A program made the position numbers and the translations under genes. This document shows, piece after piece, positions 8,576 through 18,600 of a DNA stretch of 34,957 bases (positions are counted from its first letter, which is position 1; each line of letters opens with the position of its first letter). The stretch lies in assembly GCA_017650085.1 (NCBI GenBank), contig JAGCFN010000157.1, positions 1 through 34,957 of the forward strand. Reading direction: 5' to 3'. The notes beneath the pieces were generated by a model. The model was not told the DNA's origin, did not search any database, and worked only from the letters and a program-made list of their open reading frames with translations. Source of the DNA: Bacteroidaceae bacterium. Its GTDB lineage: Bacteria > Bacteroidota > Bacteroidia > Bacteroidales > Bacteroidaceae.

Positions 8576-9880
8576 TCAGAACATGGCTTTCCAAGAGGAT
8601 GCGATGACCCAACGATTTGCCAGGAAACGTGTATTGAAAGTGTGGAGATAATCTATCGAAAAACCGACTGTTTGGTTGTGAGTTTGCAACATATCTATGA
8701 CAATTCCAGCTCCGCCTGCAGGTCTTAGCTGTGGATTGATGTGGAGGAGAGGATCGCCCAACTGCATCCCTTCGGCAACACGACGAAATGTAACGCCTTC
8801 GTTGTAACGGACTCCCCACAATGTTCGCGCGCCAAATCGCATATCTTTCGTAACAGGATAAACCCATCCTGCAGCCAGATCTCCATGATATATATGTATC
8901 TGTTCGCCCCAAGCGGTAATGTTGTCTGATGGGAACTGCAGTTTTGCTTGCGACATCGTATAGCGTCCGATGGCGGAGAGGAAGAGGTTGTCAGTGAGGA
9001 ACCACTCTGCCTCGAAGCCTGCAGTTATGGATGCGCTGCTTCGAAGTTTGATGTCTGTCAAGTCAAGACTCGCGTTTGCCGATTCGGCGAAGTCAGCCAC
9101 ATCGAGCGATCTGCCGTTTGTCTCTGTACCGGATATGAGGCGAAATCCGGATGGGCGATAGTTCCAAGCTTGTAGTTGAGCACGTTCTGATGGGCTGAGA
9201 GACATGGGACGGATGCCTTTTTCGCCAATGATTTTATCTGTCAGGAAGTAGGCAAGATGTGTGCTTACTACGCCGATGCCTGCTCCCATGAAGATGTCGT
9301 TCATCCAATGAGCATTGTGGCCGATGCGAAGCATCTGTGTTCCTGTAGCAGCAGTATAGCCTCCAATGGTTATCCAGGGACTGATATGTCCGTATTCACG
9401 GCTGAGAATGGTTGCTCCCATGAATGCCAGCGATGCGTGCATAGAAGGGAAACTGTTGTTGTTGGAACCGTCTGGCCGTTCTTCCGTCACTGTGCTTTTC
9501 AGCAATTGAGTCAGGCCGACAGTCATGCCGAGAGCCATTCCGTTGGCGGTCAGCATACGTTGTGTATTGCTTCGCGACTTGACGCCACAAGCCTTCATTA
9601 TCCATGTTGCGGCTAACGGAGAGAGTGCTATTCCGTAGTCACTCCAGCGATGGTTCCCTTTCTCGCGATAGGGGCCAGGCAAGTTGTTGAAGCTTCGATG
9701 GGTGAATGTCTGGATGAGACCTCGAACGGGCATCAGCAAACCATCGCGATTGAGACGCATCTCTTCATGAATGAGGCTGTCTTCCGTAAGGAACTGCTGT
9801 ATGTAGTATGCCAGCGAGTCTTGGCTCTTGGTGGTGCTTGCAATGCCGAACAGCAGCAGGGAAAAGAGGAACTTTTTCAT
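8576..9880 (-). CDS. PAP2-family phosphatase with C-terminal barrel-like domain
   Basis: This 434-residue protein has a signal peptide (1-19). The PAP2 domain carries all three phosphatase motifs: K128...'ERP' (134-136), 'FPSMHAS' (144-150, Met replacing the usual Gly in PSGH), and R185...H191...D195 in 'RIGHNAHWMND'. The family removes phosphate from lipids such as undecaprenyl pyrophosphate or lipid A. After about residue 225 the chain becomes strand-rich and ends in Phe, which suggests an outer-membrane beta-barrel tail and hence a periplasmic/outer-membrane phosphatase. It is a paralogue of the gene at 33608, sharing 'EERPDGS' and 'MGAGIG' blocks. No promoter box was seen; array B separates it from prs upstream. 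Confidence 0.85.
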   Translation of the reverse strand: MKKFLFSLLLFGIASTTKSQDSLAYYIQQFLTEDSLIHEEMRLNRDGLLMPVRGLIQTFTHRSFNNLPGPYREKGNHRWSDYGIALSPLAATWIMKACGVKSRSNTQRMLTANGMALGMTVGLTQLLKSTVTEERPDGSNNNSFPSMHASLAFMGATILSREYGHISPWITIGGYTAATGTQMLRIGHNAHWMNDIFMGAGIGVVSTHLAYFLTDKIIGEKGIRPMSLSPSERAQLQAWNYRPSGFRLISGTETNGRSLDVADFAESANASLDLTDIKLRSSASITAGFEAEWFLTDNLFLSAIGRYTMSQAKLQFPSDNITAWGEQIHIYHGDLAAGWVYPVTKDMRFGARTLWGVRYNEGVTFRRVAEGMQLGDPLLHINPQLRPAGGAGIVIDMLQTHNQTVGFSIDYLHTFNTRFLANRWVIASSWKAMF

Positions 9881-9897
9881 GAGGAAATGTCGTGTGT

Positions 9898-9985
9898 GGA
9901 AACATCACGTGTGACGATTGCAAACGTCACACTAGTAAATCGCAAACGTCACACTAGTAAATTGCGAACGTCACACGTGATGTTT
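9898..9985 (+). repeat. 22-nt tandem repeat array B (4 units)
   Basis: Units begin at 9898, 9920, 9942 and 9964, exactly 22 nt apart. The second and third are nearly identical (GCAAACGTCACACTAGTAAA); the first is degenerate and the fourth slightly changed. The array fills most of the gap between the prs stop and the start of the PAP2 gene, both on the minus strand. Confidence 0.9.
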
Positions 9986-10005
9986 TACATCGTGGCACAG
10001 GTCGC

Positions 10006-10944
10006 TTATATGAGGTATTGCTTGGAGATGCTTTCATTGTTCTCCACGCATTGTATTGTCTGTGCCAGCAGGGGGGCGATAGACAGTTGTTTCACCTTGC
10101 TGCACTTGCCTGTGTAGGGGATGCTGTCCGTGAAGAGCATCTCTTCTATTGCGGAGGCTTCGATGCGTTCGTTAGCCGGGCCGCTCATGATGCCGTGACT
10201 GGCGATGGCCCTTACGCTGCGAGCTCCGTTCTGTTTCATCAGGTCGGCTGCTTTCGTGATGGTTCCTGCTGTGTCGACCATATCGTCGATGAGGATGACG
10301 TCGGCATCGAAGACGTCGCCGATGATGTCCATCGTTGCCACTTCGTTTGCTTTCTTTCTGGTCTTGTTGCAGAGGACGAGGGGACAGTTCAGGTATTTGC
10401 TGTAGGTGCTTGCGCGTTTCGAACCACCCACGTCAGGTGTGGCGATGACGAGATTCTCCAGGTTGAGGCTCTGGATGTAAGGCATCAAGACGCTGGAAGC
10501 GAAGAGGTGATCGACAGGCACATTGAAGAAGCCTTGCTCCTGATCGGCATGTAGATCCATCGTGATGAGACGGGTGATTCCTGCCACACTCAGCATGTCC
10601 GCCACGAGTTTGGCTGCGATACTGACGCGAGGCTTGCTTTTCCTGTCCTGACGAGCCCAGCCGAAATAGGGGACGACGGCGTTGATGGTGCGTGCTGAAG
10701 CGCGTTTCGCAGCATCGATCATCAGGAGAAGTTCCATCAGATTGTCAGCATTGGGGAATGTGCTTTGCACCAGAAAGACATCCACACCACGGATGGATTC
10801 CTCGAAGCAGACTTCGAACTCACCATCGGAGAAATGTGTGATTGAGAGATTGCCCAGCTCACAACCCAATTGCTGGCATATTTTCTCTGCCAGATAGCGT
10901 GAATTGGTGCCCGAAAACACCTTGTATGATCTTGTTCCTTCCAT
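10006..10944 (-). CDS. prs: Ribose-phosphate pyrophosphokinase
   Basis: This 312-residue cytosolic enzyme makes PRPP from ribose 5-phosphate and ATP for nucleotide, His and Trp synthesis. Signatures are 'FSDGE' (38-42), 'YFGWARQDRKSKPR' (93-106), 'TMDLHADQEQGFF' (128-140) and the PRPP loop 'VILIDDMVDTAGTI' (216-229). The length is normal and all motifs are intact. It lies 67 nt downstream of the ThiE-like gene with no promoter box between, so the two may share a transcript. PRPP-dependent chemistry links it only loosely to its neighbours. Confidence 0.96.
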   Translation of the reverse strand: MEGTRSYKVFSGTNSRYLAEKICQQLGCELGNLSITHFSDGEFEVCFEESIRGVDVFLVQSTFPNADNLMELLLMIDAAKRASARTINAVVPYFGWARQDRKSKPRVSIAAKLVADMLSVAGITRLITMDLHADQEQGFFNVPVDHLFASSVLMPYIQSLNLENLVIATPDVGGSKRASTYSKYLNCPLVLCNKTRKKANEVATMDIIGDVFDADVILIDDMVDTAGTITKAADLMKQNGARSVRAIASHGIMSGPANERIEASAIEEMLFTDSIPYTGKCSKVKQLSIAPLLAQTIQCVENNESISKQYLI

Positions 10945-11011
10945 TGTTATATTTAAGATTTACCAGTTCCTTTCTGTTGTTTCTCGCCTGGGTGGTGATG
11001 GGCTTGATGTT

Positions 11012-11620
11012 TTATCCTACCGCTTTCCTCAGTTTCCTGAAGTGCGCGATGAGTTCCTTGTAGTCTTGTTGCGAGTGGACATCGAAGTGATTCCACAAGT
11101 CACCTCTGATGGCAACACCGCCAAACCCCCATTCCCTGACCTGCTCGATGTTGTCGAGACACACGCCGCCTTCGGCTATAACGCGTTGGTCTATAATACC
11201 TTGGCGTGCTGCGGAGCGCAACTCGTCTGGGGTGAAGGATGCTTTATTCTCGTTTTCAGAGATGCTGTCGAAGATGTTCCTGAGCAGCACATATTCGCAC
11301 GTCGGCTTTTGCTCCACGACACTTTGCAGGTCGTAGCAGGTTCGAGTGACGGGACCGTTGTAGGAGGCAGGTGCCTGAGGGTGCCTTTTGCTGAGGTGAA
11401 TGCCCATCAGCCCAAACTCGTCACGCAGGTAGAAATGGTCGTGAACAACAATCTTTTTGCGATATTGTTCAGGCATGAGACTCAGCAAACGCTCGCAAAA
11501 GACGGGTTCTGAATTGGGTTTTCGGAGGTGGAGAATGTCGAGCCCTTCCTCGAAAAGCGTAGTCAGAATCTTGTCCTCCTCGACGAAAAACTCAGGGCAG
11601 GTAAGCAGAATAAGTTTCAT
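11012..11620 (-). CDS. ThiE/TenI-like thiamine phosphate synthase superfamily protein
   Basis: This encodes about 202 residues forming a TIM-barrel of the ThiE/TenI superfamily. Visible are the start 'MKLILLTCPEFF', 'DILHLRKPN' (the phosphate/metal strand), 'VVHDHFYLRDEFGLMGIHLSKR' region pieces, 'IAEGGV' and the closing phosphate-binding 'FGGVAIRGDLW'. True ThiE joins HMP-PP to thiazole phosphate, while TenI is a thiazole tautomerase; the short form here fits either, so no symbol is given. ATG 11620 is chosen because a -7 box (11651-11658) covers the upstream in-frame ATG at 11653. It is isolated from other thiamine genes in this window. Confidence 0.8.
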   Translation of the reverse strand: MKLILLTCPEFFVEEDKILTTLFEEGLDILHLRKPNSEPVFCERLLSLMPEQYRKKIVVHDHFYLRDEFGLMGIHLSKRHPQAPASYNGPVTRTCYDLQSVVEQKPTCEYVLLRNIFDSISENENKASFTPDELRSAARQGIIDQRVIAEGGVCLDNIEQVREWGFGGVAIRGDLWNHFDVHSQQDYKELIAHFRKLRKAVG

Positions 11621-11650
11621 TCCGTTTCTCTTGGTCTTTTTTTCTGTGTG

Positions 11651-11658
11651 CAAAGATA
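11651..11658 (-). promoter_or_regulatory. Candidate -7 box for ThiE-like/prs
   Basis: Read on the minus strand the site is TATCTTTG, a strong -7 match. No clear TTTG lies 19-21 nt upstream. It is divergent from, and less than 80 bp from, the GH43 promoter at 11699-11729. Confidence 0.6.
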
Positions 11659-11698
11659 CAAAAAAGAATTAAGAAACATGAATTAATGCACAAGAAAT

Positions 11699-11729
11699 TT
11701 TGCATTTCTCCCATATATTTGTATCTTTG
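11699..11729 (+). promoter_or_regulatory. Promoter of GH43 / GH38 group
   Basis: TTTG (11699-11702), a 19-nt spacer and TATCTTTG (11722-11729) match the Bacteroidota consensus closely. Transcription would start near 11736, about 26 nt before ATG 11762. Confidence 0.8.
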
Positions 11730-11761
11730 CAAGCAGAACAATGTATTTGCTTGAATAAGGT

Positions 11762-14700
11762 ATGAACAAGAAAACACAATTTGCGGCATTGCTTTTTGCC
11801 TTTGTCGCCCTTCAGGTGACAGCCCAAAAGAAGTATTCCAACCCGGTTTACGGCTCAGACTTCCCTGATCCGACAGTCCAACGTGCACCCGATGGCACCT
11901 TCTATTCCTATGCGACAGGATGCAAGTGCCGTTCGAGCAAAGACCTCATAACGTGGACCAACGTCTCTGGCGTCATTTCGCGTCCAACCTGGAACGACAG
12001 TATCCATTCCGATGGGACGAGGGACAACTACAGTCTTTGGGCTGCAGATGTCAACTATGTGGACGGCAAGTACATATGTTACTATGCCTCAGCGCTTTGG
12101 GGCAACGGCTCGCGAACGGGTATTGGTGTGGCAGTAGGTGATTCCCCCACCAAGTTTACCGACAGAGGCAAACTCTTCCGAAGCACGGAAATAGGCGTGA
12201 AGAACAGTATCGACCCTTGTTATGTTGAAGAGTTCGACAAGAAGTATCTCATCTGGGGAAGCTTTAACGACATCTGTTTGGTAGAGCTTACAGACGATGC
12301 ACTCTCTGTGAAGAACTTCTCGCCCATCAACAACCCTCAGCCAAACGGCTCTTGGAGGCGTCACTCTGGCGTAACAAAACTGGGCGGAGGAGCTTTCGAA
12401 GGAGCCATGATCTATAAGCGAGGCAAGTACTATTATCTGTTCTGCAGCGTGGGTTCATGTTGCGAAGGAGAAAACAGTACCTATCGAACAGTAGTAGGTC
12501 GCGCAACAAGCCTGAAAGGTCCTTATACCAACAAGCAAGGCGGAAGTATGGTGGACAACAACTATACCACGATAATCTCCGGCAATGACCGTTGGAAGGG
12601 ACCTGGGCACAATAGTGAAATCATTACCGACGATGAGGGACAAACCTGGCTCCTCTACCATAGTTACGACAGGAACAACAACTTCAATGGTCGCGTCATG
12701 CTTTTGGACAAGATAACTTGGGACAGGAACGGATGGCCCGTCATCAATGATGGTCACCCCAGTAGTGGTGAGATGGATGGTCCCATCTTCTACTCCGGGA
12801 ACGGAGCTAACGTTACATACAAGGTTACGAATGCTGACTTGAGCAAGAGCCAATGGAAGGGTTGGACTGTCAATTCTGCAAGCGAAGATTGCGATATGAC
12901 GAGCGGCAACGGCACGGCTTTCATGCCATTCGGAGTCGTCAAGAACGGCGGCACCTTCGACATCTCACAAACCGTCACCACAAGTGTCTCGGATGGTTTG
13001 TACGAAATGAAGGTGAACGGCTTTGACACAGAGCACAGTGTAGAATATTATGTAGGCAAGGTGGGAATGCCGGTTCTGTGTCCGGCAGATAACGGAGCTA
13101 CAGCTCCAACCGCCAATGCCACTATCTCCAACAACTTCCTCAACGGAAAGTTCGAACAAAGTGTGTATGGACTGATCATTGGAGGTAAGCTGACTTTCGG
13201 CATGCGTACTAAGCAAGCGCTTTCTTCGACAGAGCGTTTTGTCGTGGGCAACGTCAATGTTATCTATCGAGGCAAGGCTGCGGATGCCGATTCGACAGCT
13301 TTGGTTTCTGTTCTCAACAGCTATTATGCTATGGCGGACAGTTTCGCGAATGGTGACAAACCCTATTACGACGGCTACAACAAAACGATAGCTTCATACA
13401 AAGAGGCTGCTGAAGGAAGTGAGGACGCATCGGTTCGTTACAATCAATTGCTGAAGATAAACAAGACGCTCGACAGCATCCAGACGAGTATCGACGTTTA
13501 TGCCGACCTTGTTGTTGCAGTTCAGACGTTGCAGGACAACATCGCTACAGCCGAAGCTGGCGGTTATGCCACTCAAGATGCTAAGGATGCTTTGGCTGAA
13601 GGACAGCAGGTTCTTGCCGACAGAAACCTCAAAGACAGGGACATAAAAGCGCTTGTCACACGTCTGAATAATGCCGGCCACGCTATGATGTACTCCTATC
13701 AGACTGGTGACGGAACGCAAGAGAACCCTTTCGTGATAACCCGTCCGGAACAGCTCGACCACATGCATGATGTTCTCGTCAAGGATACGATGGTTTACTT
13801 CGTGCTTGATGCTGACGTGGATATGCAGGGTTACGACTGGAAGCAGCTCAATAGTGGTGATAACAACTTCCGTTATTGGATTAACTTCGACGGGCAAGGA
13901 CACATTATTTATAATCTCACGCCAAACGGGACGAAGTACTATCCCAGTTTTTTCGGCACTTTGTGTGGCGAGATCCGCAACACTGGTTTTGTCGATGCAA
14001 AGGTTGATGGAACCGCTTCTGGCGCGGCTATTATAGGCGGCACGCTTGGACACAGTACTTTCAAGGATGCCGAGGAAAACCTCTATCCCGTGATAATCGA
14101 GAATTGTTACGTTACTGGAACTGTGACAAGCAAAGGCTATGTTGGCGCTATAGGCGGCACGCTTGGCAATTCTCCTGTGTTTATCAGGAACTGCTATAGT
14201 GCTGCAAGCGTTACTGGAAACGGCTCTTCAGCCAACTATTCCGGCGGTCTTGTGGGAAGAATCCGAACGAACCTGACGATGGAGAACTGCTATGCGGCAG
14301 CTCCTGTCTCGTCACCCACAGCCGGAGGTATAGTTGGAGGAGGCCAGAATTCCACCACTCCTGGCAGTCTCTTCAGTAATGTGATTGCTTGGAATCCCAC
14401 AGTTGATGGTACGACGGCACTTCCTTTCGGTACGACTATCGAACTGGATGTGCTCAATCCCACATACATCTTTGCCGACATGTTGGTCAACGGAGAACCT
14501 GTCGAAGACGGTCTGAGCCACTTGGAACTCTGTGATATCGTGGGAACTTGGGGTGAGCCTTGGTGGAACAACCCGACTGCAGGCAACGGATATCCCATTC
14601 TTCGATGGCAGTACGAGCGTGGCGATTACCGCGAGATATGCGGTTTCGACCCGGACAACATTCCGACAGGAATTACTGCAATTCAGGATTCGAACCGCAA

Positions 14701-14797
14701 TATGATGGGCGAGATCTACAATCTTTCAGGCCAACGTTTGCAGAAGATGCAGCGAGGAATCAACATCGTGAATGGCCGTAAAGTTATAGTTAAATAA
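11762..14797 (+). CDS. Secreted GH43 family glycosidase with GLUG-like repeats and type IX sorting tail
   Basis: This 1011-residue protein has a signal peptide 1-21. The N-terminal five-bladed propeller (about 25-340) has GH43 landmarks: 'GSDFPDPTV' (base Asp about 36), 'NSIDPCYVE' (pKa-tuning Asp), 'GGGAFEGAMIY' (acid Glu about 212) and 'GPGHNSEII'. GH43 enzymes cut alpha-L-arabinofuranosyl or beta-xylosyl links. The middle (about 350-660) includes a carbohydrate-binding-like beta region and a helical linker. Residues about 665-900 carry Gly-rich 'GGLVGRI'-type repeats resembling GLUG motifs. The tail 'IYNLSGQRLQKMQRGINIV...' is a Prevotella-type T9SS C-terminal signal, so the enzyme is probably surface-attached. 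It is first in a plus-strand set with the next two genes. Confidence 0.88.
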   Translation: MNKKTQFAALLFAFVALQVTAQKKYSNPVYGSDFPDPTVQRAPDGTFYSYATGCKCRSSKDLITWTNVSGVISRPTWNDSIHSDGTRDNYSLWAADVNYVDGKYICYYASALWGNGSRTGIGVAVGDSPTKFTDRGKLFRSTEIGVKNSIDPCYVEEFDKKYLIWGSFNDICLVELTDDALSVKNFSPINNPQPNGSWRRHSGVTKLGGGAFEGAMIYKRGKYYYLFCSVGSCCEGENSTYRTVVGRATSLKGPYTNKQGGSMVDNNYTTIISGNDRWKGPGHNSEIITDDEGQTWLLYHSYDRNNNFNGRVMLLDKITWDRNGWPVINDGHPSSGEMDGPIFYSGNGANVTYKVTNADLSKSQWKGWTVNSASEDCDMTSGNGTAFMPFGVVKNGGTFDISQTVTTSVSDGLYEMKVNGFDTEHSVEYYVGKVGMPVLCPADNGATAPTANATISNNFLNGKFEQSVYGLIIGGKLTFGMRTKQALSSTERFVVGNVNVIYRGKAADADSTALVSVLNSYYAMADSFANGDKPYYDGYNKTIASYKEAAEGSEDASVRYNQLLKINKTLDSIQTSIDVYADLVVAVQTLQDNIATAEAGGYATQDAKDALAEGQQVLADRNLKDRDIKALVTRLNNAGHAMMYSYQTGDGTQENPFVITRPEQLDHMHDVLVKDTMVYFVLDADVDMQGYDWKQLNSGDNNFRYWINFDGQGHIIYNLTPNGTKYYPSFFGTLCGEIRNTGFVDAKVDGTASGAAIIGGTLGHSTFKDAEENLYPVIIENCYVTGTVTSKGYVGAIGGTLGNSPVFIRNCYSAASVTGNGSSANYSGGLVGRIRTNLTMENCYAAAPVSSPTAGGIVGGGQNSTTPGSLFSNVIAWNPTVDGTTALPFGTTIELDVLNPTYIFADMLVNGEPVEDGLSHLELCDIVGTWGEPWWNNPTAGNGYPILRWQYERGDYREICGFDPDNIPTGITAIQDSNRNMMGEIYNLSGQRLQKMQRGINIVNGRKVIVK

Positions 14798-14805
14798 GGT
14801 AGTAA

Positions 14806-14871
14806 GAAAACACACCACAGTTAAATTGCAAACGTAACACTATACGATTGCCAACTTGACTGCAAGCATTT
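14806..14871 (+). repeat. 22-nt tandem repeat array C (3 units, degenerate)
   Basis: Units begin at 14806, 14828 and 14850. The middle one (GCAAACGTAACACTATACGA) is clear; the outer two are degenerate but keep the 22-nt phase. The array occupies most of the 81-nt gap between two co-directional genes. Confidence 0.65.
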
Positions 14872-14878
14872 TACAACT

Positions 14879-15691
14879 ATGAATCGTCTGTATTTCATCA
14901 TGCTGCTTTTCTGCGTTTCCTCAGTTTGGGCGCAGCAGCAAAACGTAAGTGGAGTTGTTAAAGGTCCGGATGGCGGCATCGCCAAGGTTTCCGTTCGTGA
15001 GATTGACTCGGAACATCGTATCTTCAACCACACGACGACCGACAGGAATGGACTCTTCTCGTTTCGTGTTCGCGATGCTCAGCATTCGTTGCAATTTTAC
15101 GCACCTGGTTATCGCACTTTCTCCCATAAGATGCTTGGCGCAAAATCCTTCAAAGTCAATATGGAGAAACGTCGTACCTCGCCATTTGTCGCTTCGGCAA
15201 AGGTCATTCTCAAGAGCGAAAAACTCTTTTGCGGACACTATTTTGGCGATGTTGTGAAGCGACAAGCCTGGATAGAGAAGATGTGCGACTCGCTTTATTG
15301 CTTCATCATCCCCATCGAAATGGAGCGACCTGTCGACGAATATCCTGCAGGACGACAACTCATCGTGTTGGACGGGGCTGGGAGGCAAGTGGTTCAATGC
15401 GAGAATGTTGTCGATGTCTATCCCATTGCAGGCGATCCTGAAGAGGTGGATCAGATGCGTCTCGCTCAGTCTTATGTCGGCACAGGTCACATTCCAGGAG
15501 ATAGTGATGACGAAATCAAATACTTTGCTTATCCTCATTTCCAGGTCTCGAAGGCTCAGCTCGAACAGTTCTGCAATCAGCCTGACTTGCTTGCACGTCT
15601 TGCAGTCGATACCTATCGGGCCGACAACTACTGGAACTTCTTCCCGACAGACAAAACAATTGATCTCATTCGCAAGGCTTTAGAGAAATAA
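14879..15691 (+). CDS. Secreted protein with carboxypeptidase-regulatory-like domain, function unknown
   Basis: This 270-residue protein has a signal peptide (1-19, 'SSVWAQ'). Residues about 22-95 resemble the carboxypeptidase-regulatory-like beta-sandwich common in Bacteroidota: 'VSGVVKGPDGGIAKVSVRE', 'TTDRNGLFSFRV', 'YAPGYRTF'. The rest has no recognised domain; it is mixed alpha/beta with a Cys-containing 'IEKMCDSLYCF' stretch and a Tyr-rich C-terminal part. It lies 7 nt before the GH38 gene and so is almost certainly co-transcribed with it. A helper or binding role on the same glycan is a guess from position only. Confidence 0.75.
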   Translation: MNRLYFIMLLFCVSSVWAQQQNVSGVVKGPDGGIAKVSVREIDSEHRIFNHTTTDRNGLFSFRVRDAQHSLQFYAPGYRTFSHKMLGAKSFKVNMEKRRTSPFVASAKVILKSEKLFCGHYFGDVVKRQAWIEKMCDSLYCFIIPIEMERPVDEYPAGRQLIVLDGAGRQVVQCENVVDVYPIAGDPEEVDQMRLAQSYVGTGHIPGDSDDEIKYFAYPHFQVSKAQLEQFCNQPDLLARLAVDTYRADNYWNFFPTDKTIDLIRKALEK

Positions 15692-15698
15692 TCCGTAC

Positions 15699-18600
15699 AT
15701 GAAAATCCGCAAAATCGCAACTTCCGCCCTCCTCCTTTGCTCGGCAATAGTTTGCAAGGCAGAGGAAGAGAAGACATTCTTCCTCATCTCCAATACCCAT
15801 CTTGACACGCAATGGAACTGGGATGTCAAGACCACCATTTCGGAATACGTCAAGAACACGCTCTTTGACAACATGGCGTTGATGGCAAAGTATCCTGACT
15901 TCCAACTCAACTACGAAGGCGCCATCAAGTACATGTGGATGAAGGAATACTATCCAACGGAGTTCGAACAGATGAAAAACTACATTCGGAACGGACAATG
16001 GCACGTTAGCGGAATGTCGATAGACGCAAGCGATGTGATGATGTCGTCTGCCGAAAGCATCCTTCATAGCATGCTCTATGCTAACCGATTCTACAAGAAG
16101 GAGTTTGGCGTGAGAGGCGGTTTCGATGTGATGTTGCCTGATTGTTTCGGCTTTTCCTATGCTTTGCCTTCTCTGATGCGACATGCAGGCCAGAAAGGTT
16201 TCCATAGTGCAAAGCTTGGGTGGGGTTCGTCGGCATACAATTCTCTGCCTCATTTCGGTGTTTGGCAAGGGGTTGACGGGAGCAAAGTCTATGCCGTCTA
16301 CAAACCCGGAGCATACGATGCTCACGAAGATTGGAACAAGGATCTGACGAACGATGCAGACATCCTCAATAAGATAAAAACCAATATTTCCGAGAGCGGC
16401 ATTCCTGTTGCGGTGAAATATGTAGGGCCTCGAAGCGACCACGGCGGTGCTCTTCGGGATGATCCCGATGATGACGGCGAGAACACTCCTTACTGGCTCA
16501 GCTATAACGTTCAGAAAGAAGATGGAGCCGTAAAGGTTCGTCTTGTTTCGCCAGATGAGTTCTTCCAATACATGGAAGATCACGATAATGGTCAATACAA
16601 GGTGTGGAATGGCGAACTGCCCATGAAAACCCATGGTGTAGGAGCTTATACGAGTTGGGGAGCCCTGAAACTTTGGAACCGCAAGAACGAGCTTATGGCC
16701 GATGCAGCAGAGAAGGCCTCTTCGCTTGCTATGTGGCTTAACGCTCGAGAATATCCTTCGCAGCAACTTCAAGATGCTTGGGTGCGAACACTTTGGCAGC
16801 AGCATCACGACGGATTGACTGGTACAAGCATTCTCTCGGCAAATGATTATTCCTACAACGAGTATTATCTTGCCAATCGTGCCTTTGCTCAAGAACTCTC
16901 TACGAGTGCCGGAGCTGTCATCCAGATGATGGACACTCAGACGGAAGGCACACCTATCGTCGTCTACAACCCGCTTTCGCACGAACGTACAGACATTGTG
17001 GAAGGTTCTGTTTATTGCAGTCGCTATCAGAATTTTGTTCGTGTTCTTGATCCAGACGGCAACGAAGTGCTTTCGCAAGTCCTTAAGTATGACTTCTCTA
17101 CGCAACGTCTTCATTTCATTTTTGCAGCCACAGTTCCCTCGCTCGGTTATGCAGTTTACGAGGCAAGGGTAGGGGAGAAGTCCACTTTGACATCCGATCT
17201 CACTTTTGAAAATAGCGGAAGTTCGAAGAGAATGGCAAACGGTCGTTATCGCGTTTCAGTCAATAGTAATGGCGACATCAACAATCTCTACGACATCAAG
17301 AACAGCCGCACTCTCATCAACTCTGCCGTTCGTCAGCAACTTATCTACGATCACGAGGATGCTTGGCCTGCATGGGAAATCAGTTATACTGACGTGTGTC
17401 TCTCACCTTCTTCCTTTGTCTCGAAGAATGTCGAGATAGAATTGGTGGAAGATGGGCCGTTGCGTAAGTCGTTGAGGGTAAAGCGTCAACAAGAAGGCTC
17501 TACCTTCATTCAATACATTCGCATGAATGCCGTCAACGATAGGGTAGAGTGCGTGAACGAAGTTGATTGGCAGACTTACGAGCGAATGCTGAAGGTCAAT
17601 TTCCCCTTCCCTACTGCCCTCAAAAACGACAAGACCACCTACGACATCTCTCTTGGTACAATCAGCCGAGGCATCCGTTCCAGCGACGAATACGAAGTGT
17701 GTGGTCATCAATGGGCCGACCAGAGTAATGCCTCAAACAGTTATGGCGTATCTATCCTCAGCGACTGCAAATACGGCTGGGACAAGCCATCCAATACTTC
17801 GCTGCGTCTGACTTTGCTGAGAACTCCTTCATGCAAGAGCTACAACCATCAGGCAAACATGGACCTCGGTCCCAACAAGTTCACATACGCTTTGCTGCCT
17901 CACGAAGGAGGTTGGAGCAAGCAAACACAGATGCAGGCAGGGCAACTCAATCAACCCCTTATTGCCTTTGTCGCTCCCAAACATCCGGGAATCCTCCTTG
18001 GTCGCCGTGTTGATTTCTTCTCGCTCAGCACGGACAAGGTAGCCATCAAGGTCTTGAAGAAGGCGGAGGACACGGACGAGTTCATTGTTCGCGTCTATGA
18101 ATGGACAGGCGAAGACCAGCAGGACGTGCGCCTCTCCTTCCCCTTACCTATCAGTTCGGCTCGCGAGGTGAACGGCATCGAAGAGGATATTCCTGGTGGT
18201 GAGTGCACGATAGTCGATGGAAAGCTGTCTTTCGACATCAAACGCTATCAGCCAAAGACTTTTGCCATTCGCGTTCCCATGATGGTATCTATTACCTATG
18301 GAGGAGAAGACGAAATCAATCATCCGGGTTACCCGCTTGCCCTTCCTTACAACATCGACCTGATGAGCTACGACAGCGCCAAGGGCAATGCTGCCACGAA
18401 CTATACCTATGCCTATCCTGCCGAACTCATCCCTGACACACTTGTCTGCGACAATATGGACTTCGTGATGGGACCAAGAACCAACAGCGAAAAGAATGTG
18501 CTTCGCCTAAGTACGGCCCAAACCATCTCCCTCCCTTCATGGGTGAACGAGAATAAGTACAAACTCTATCTGCTTCTTGCCAGTCCTACTGAAGCTGGAG

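Noticed and set aside
9650-10117. 155-codon plus-strand frame across PAP2, array B and prs
   Set aside because: It runs through two recognised minus-strand genes and a repeat array, with no protein family features.
11621-11653. Upstream ATG of the ThiE-like protein
   Set aside because: It overlaps the -7 box, and the conserved barrel begins at ATG 11620.
15666-17114. 482-codon minus-strand frame over the GH38 gene
   Set aside because: It lies wholly antisense to a gene with clear GH38 motifs and has no domain of its own.
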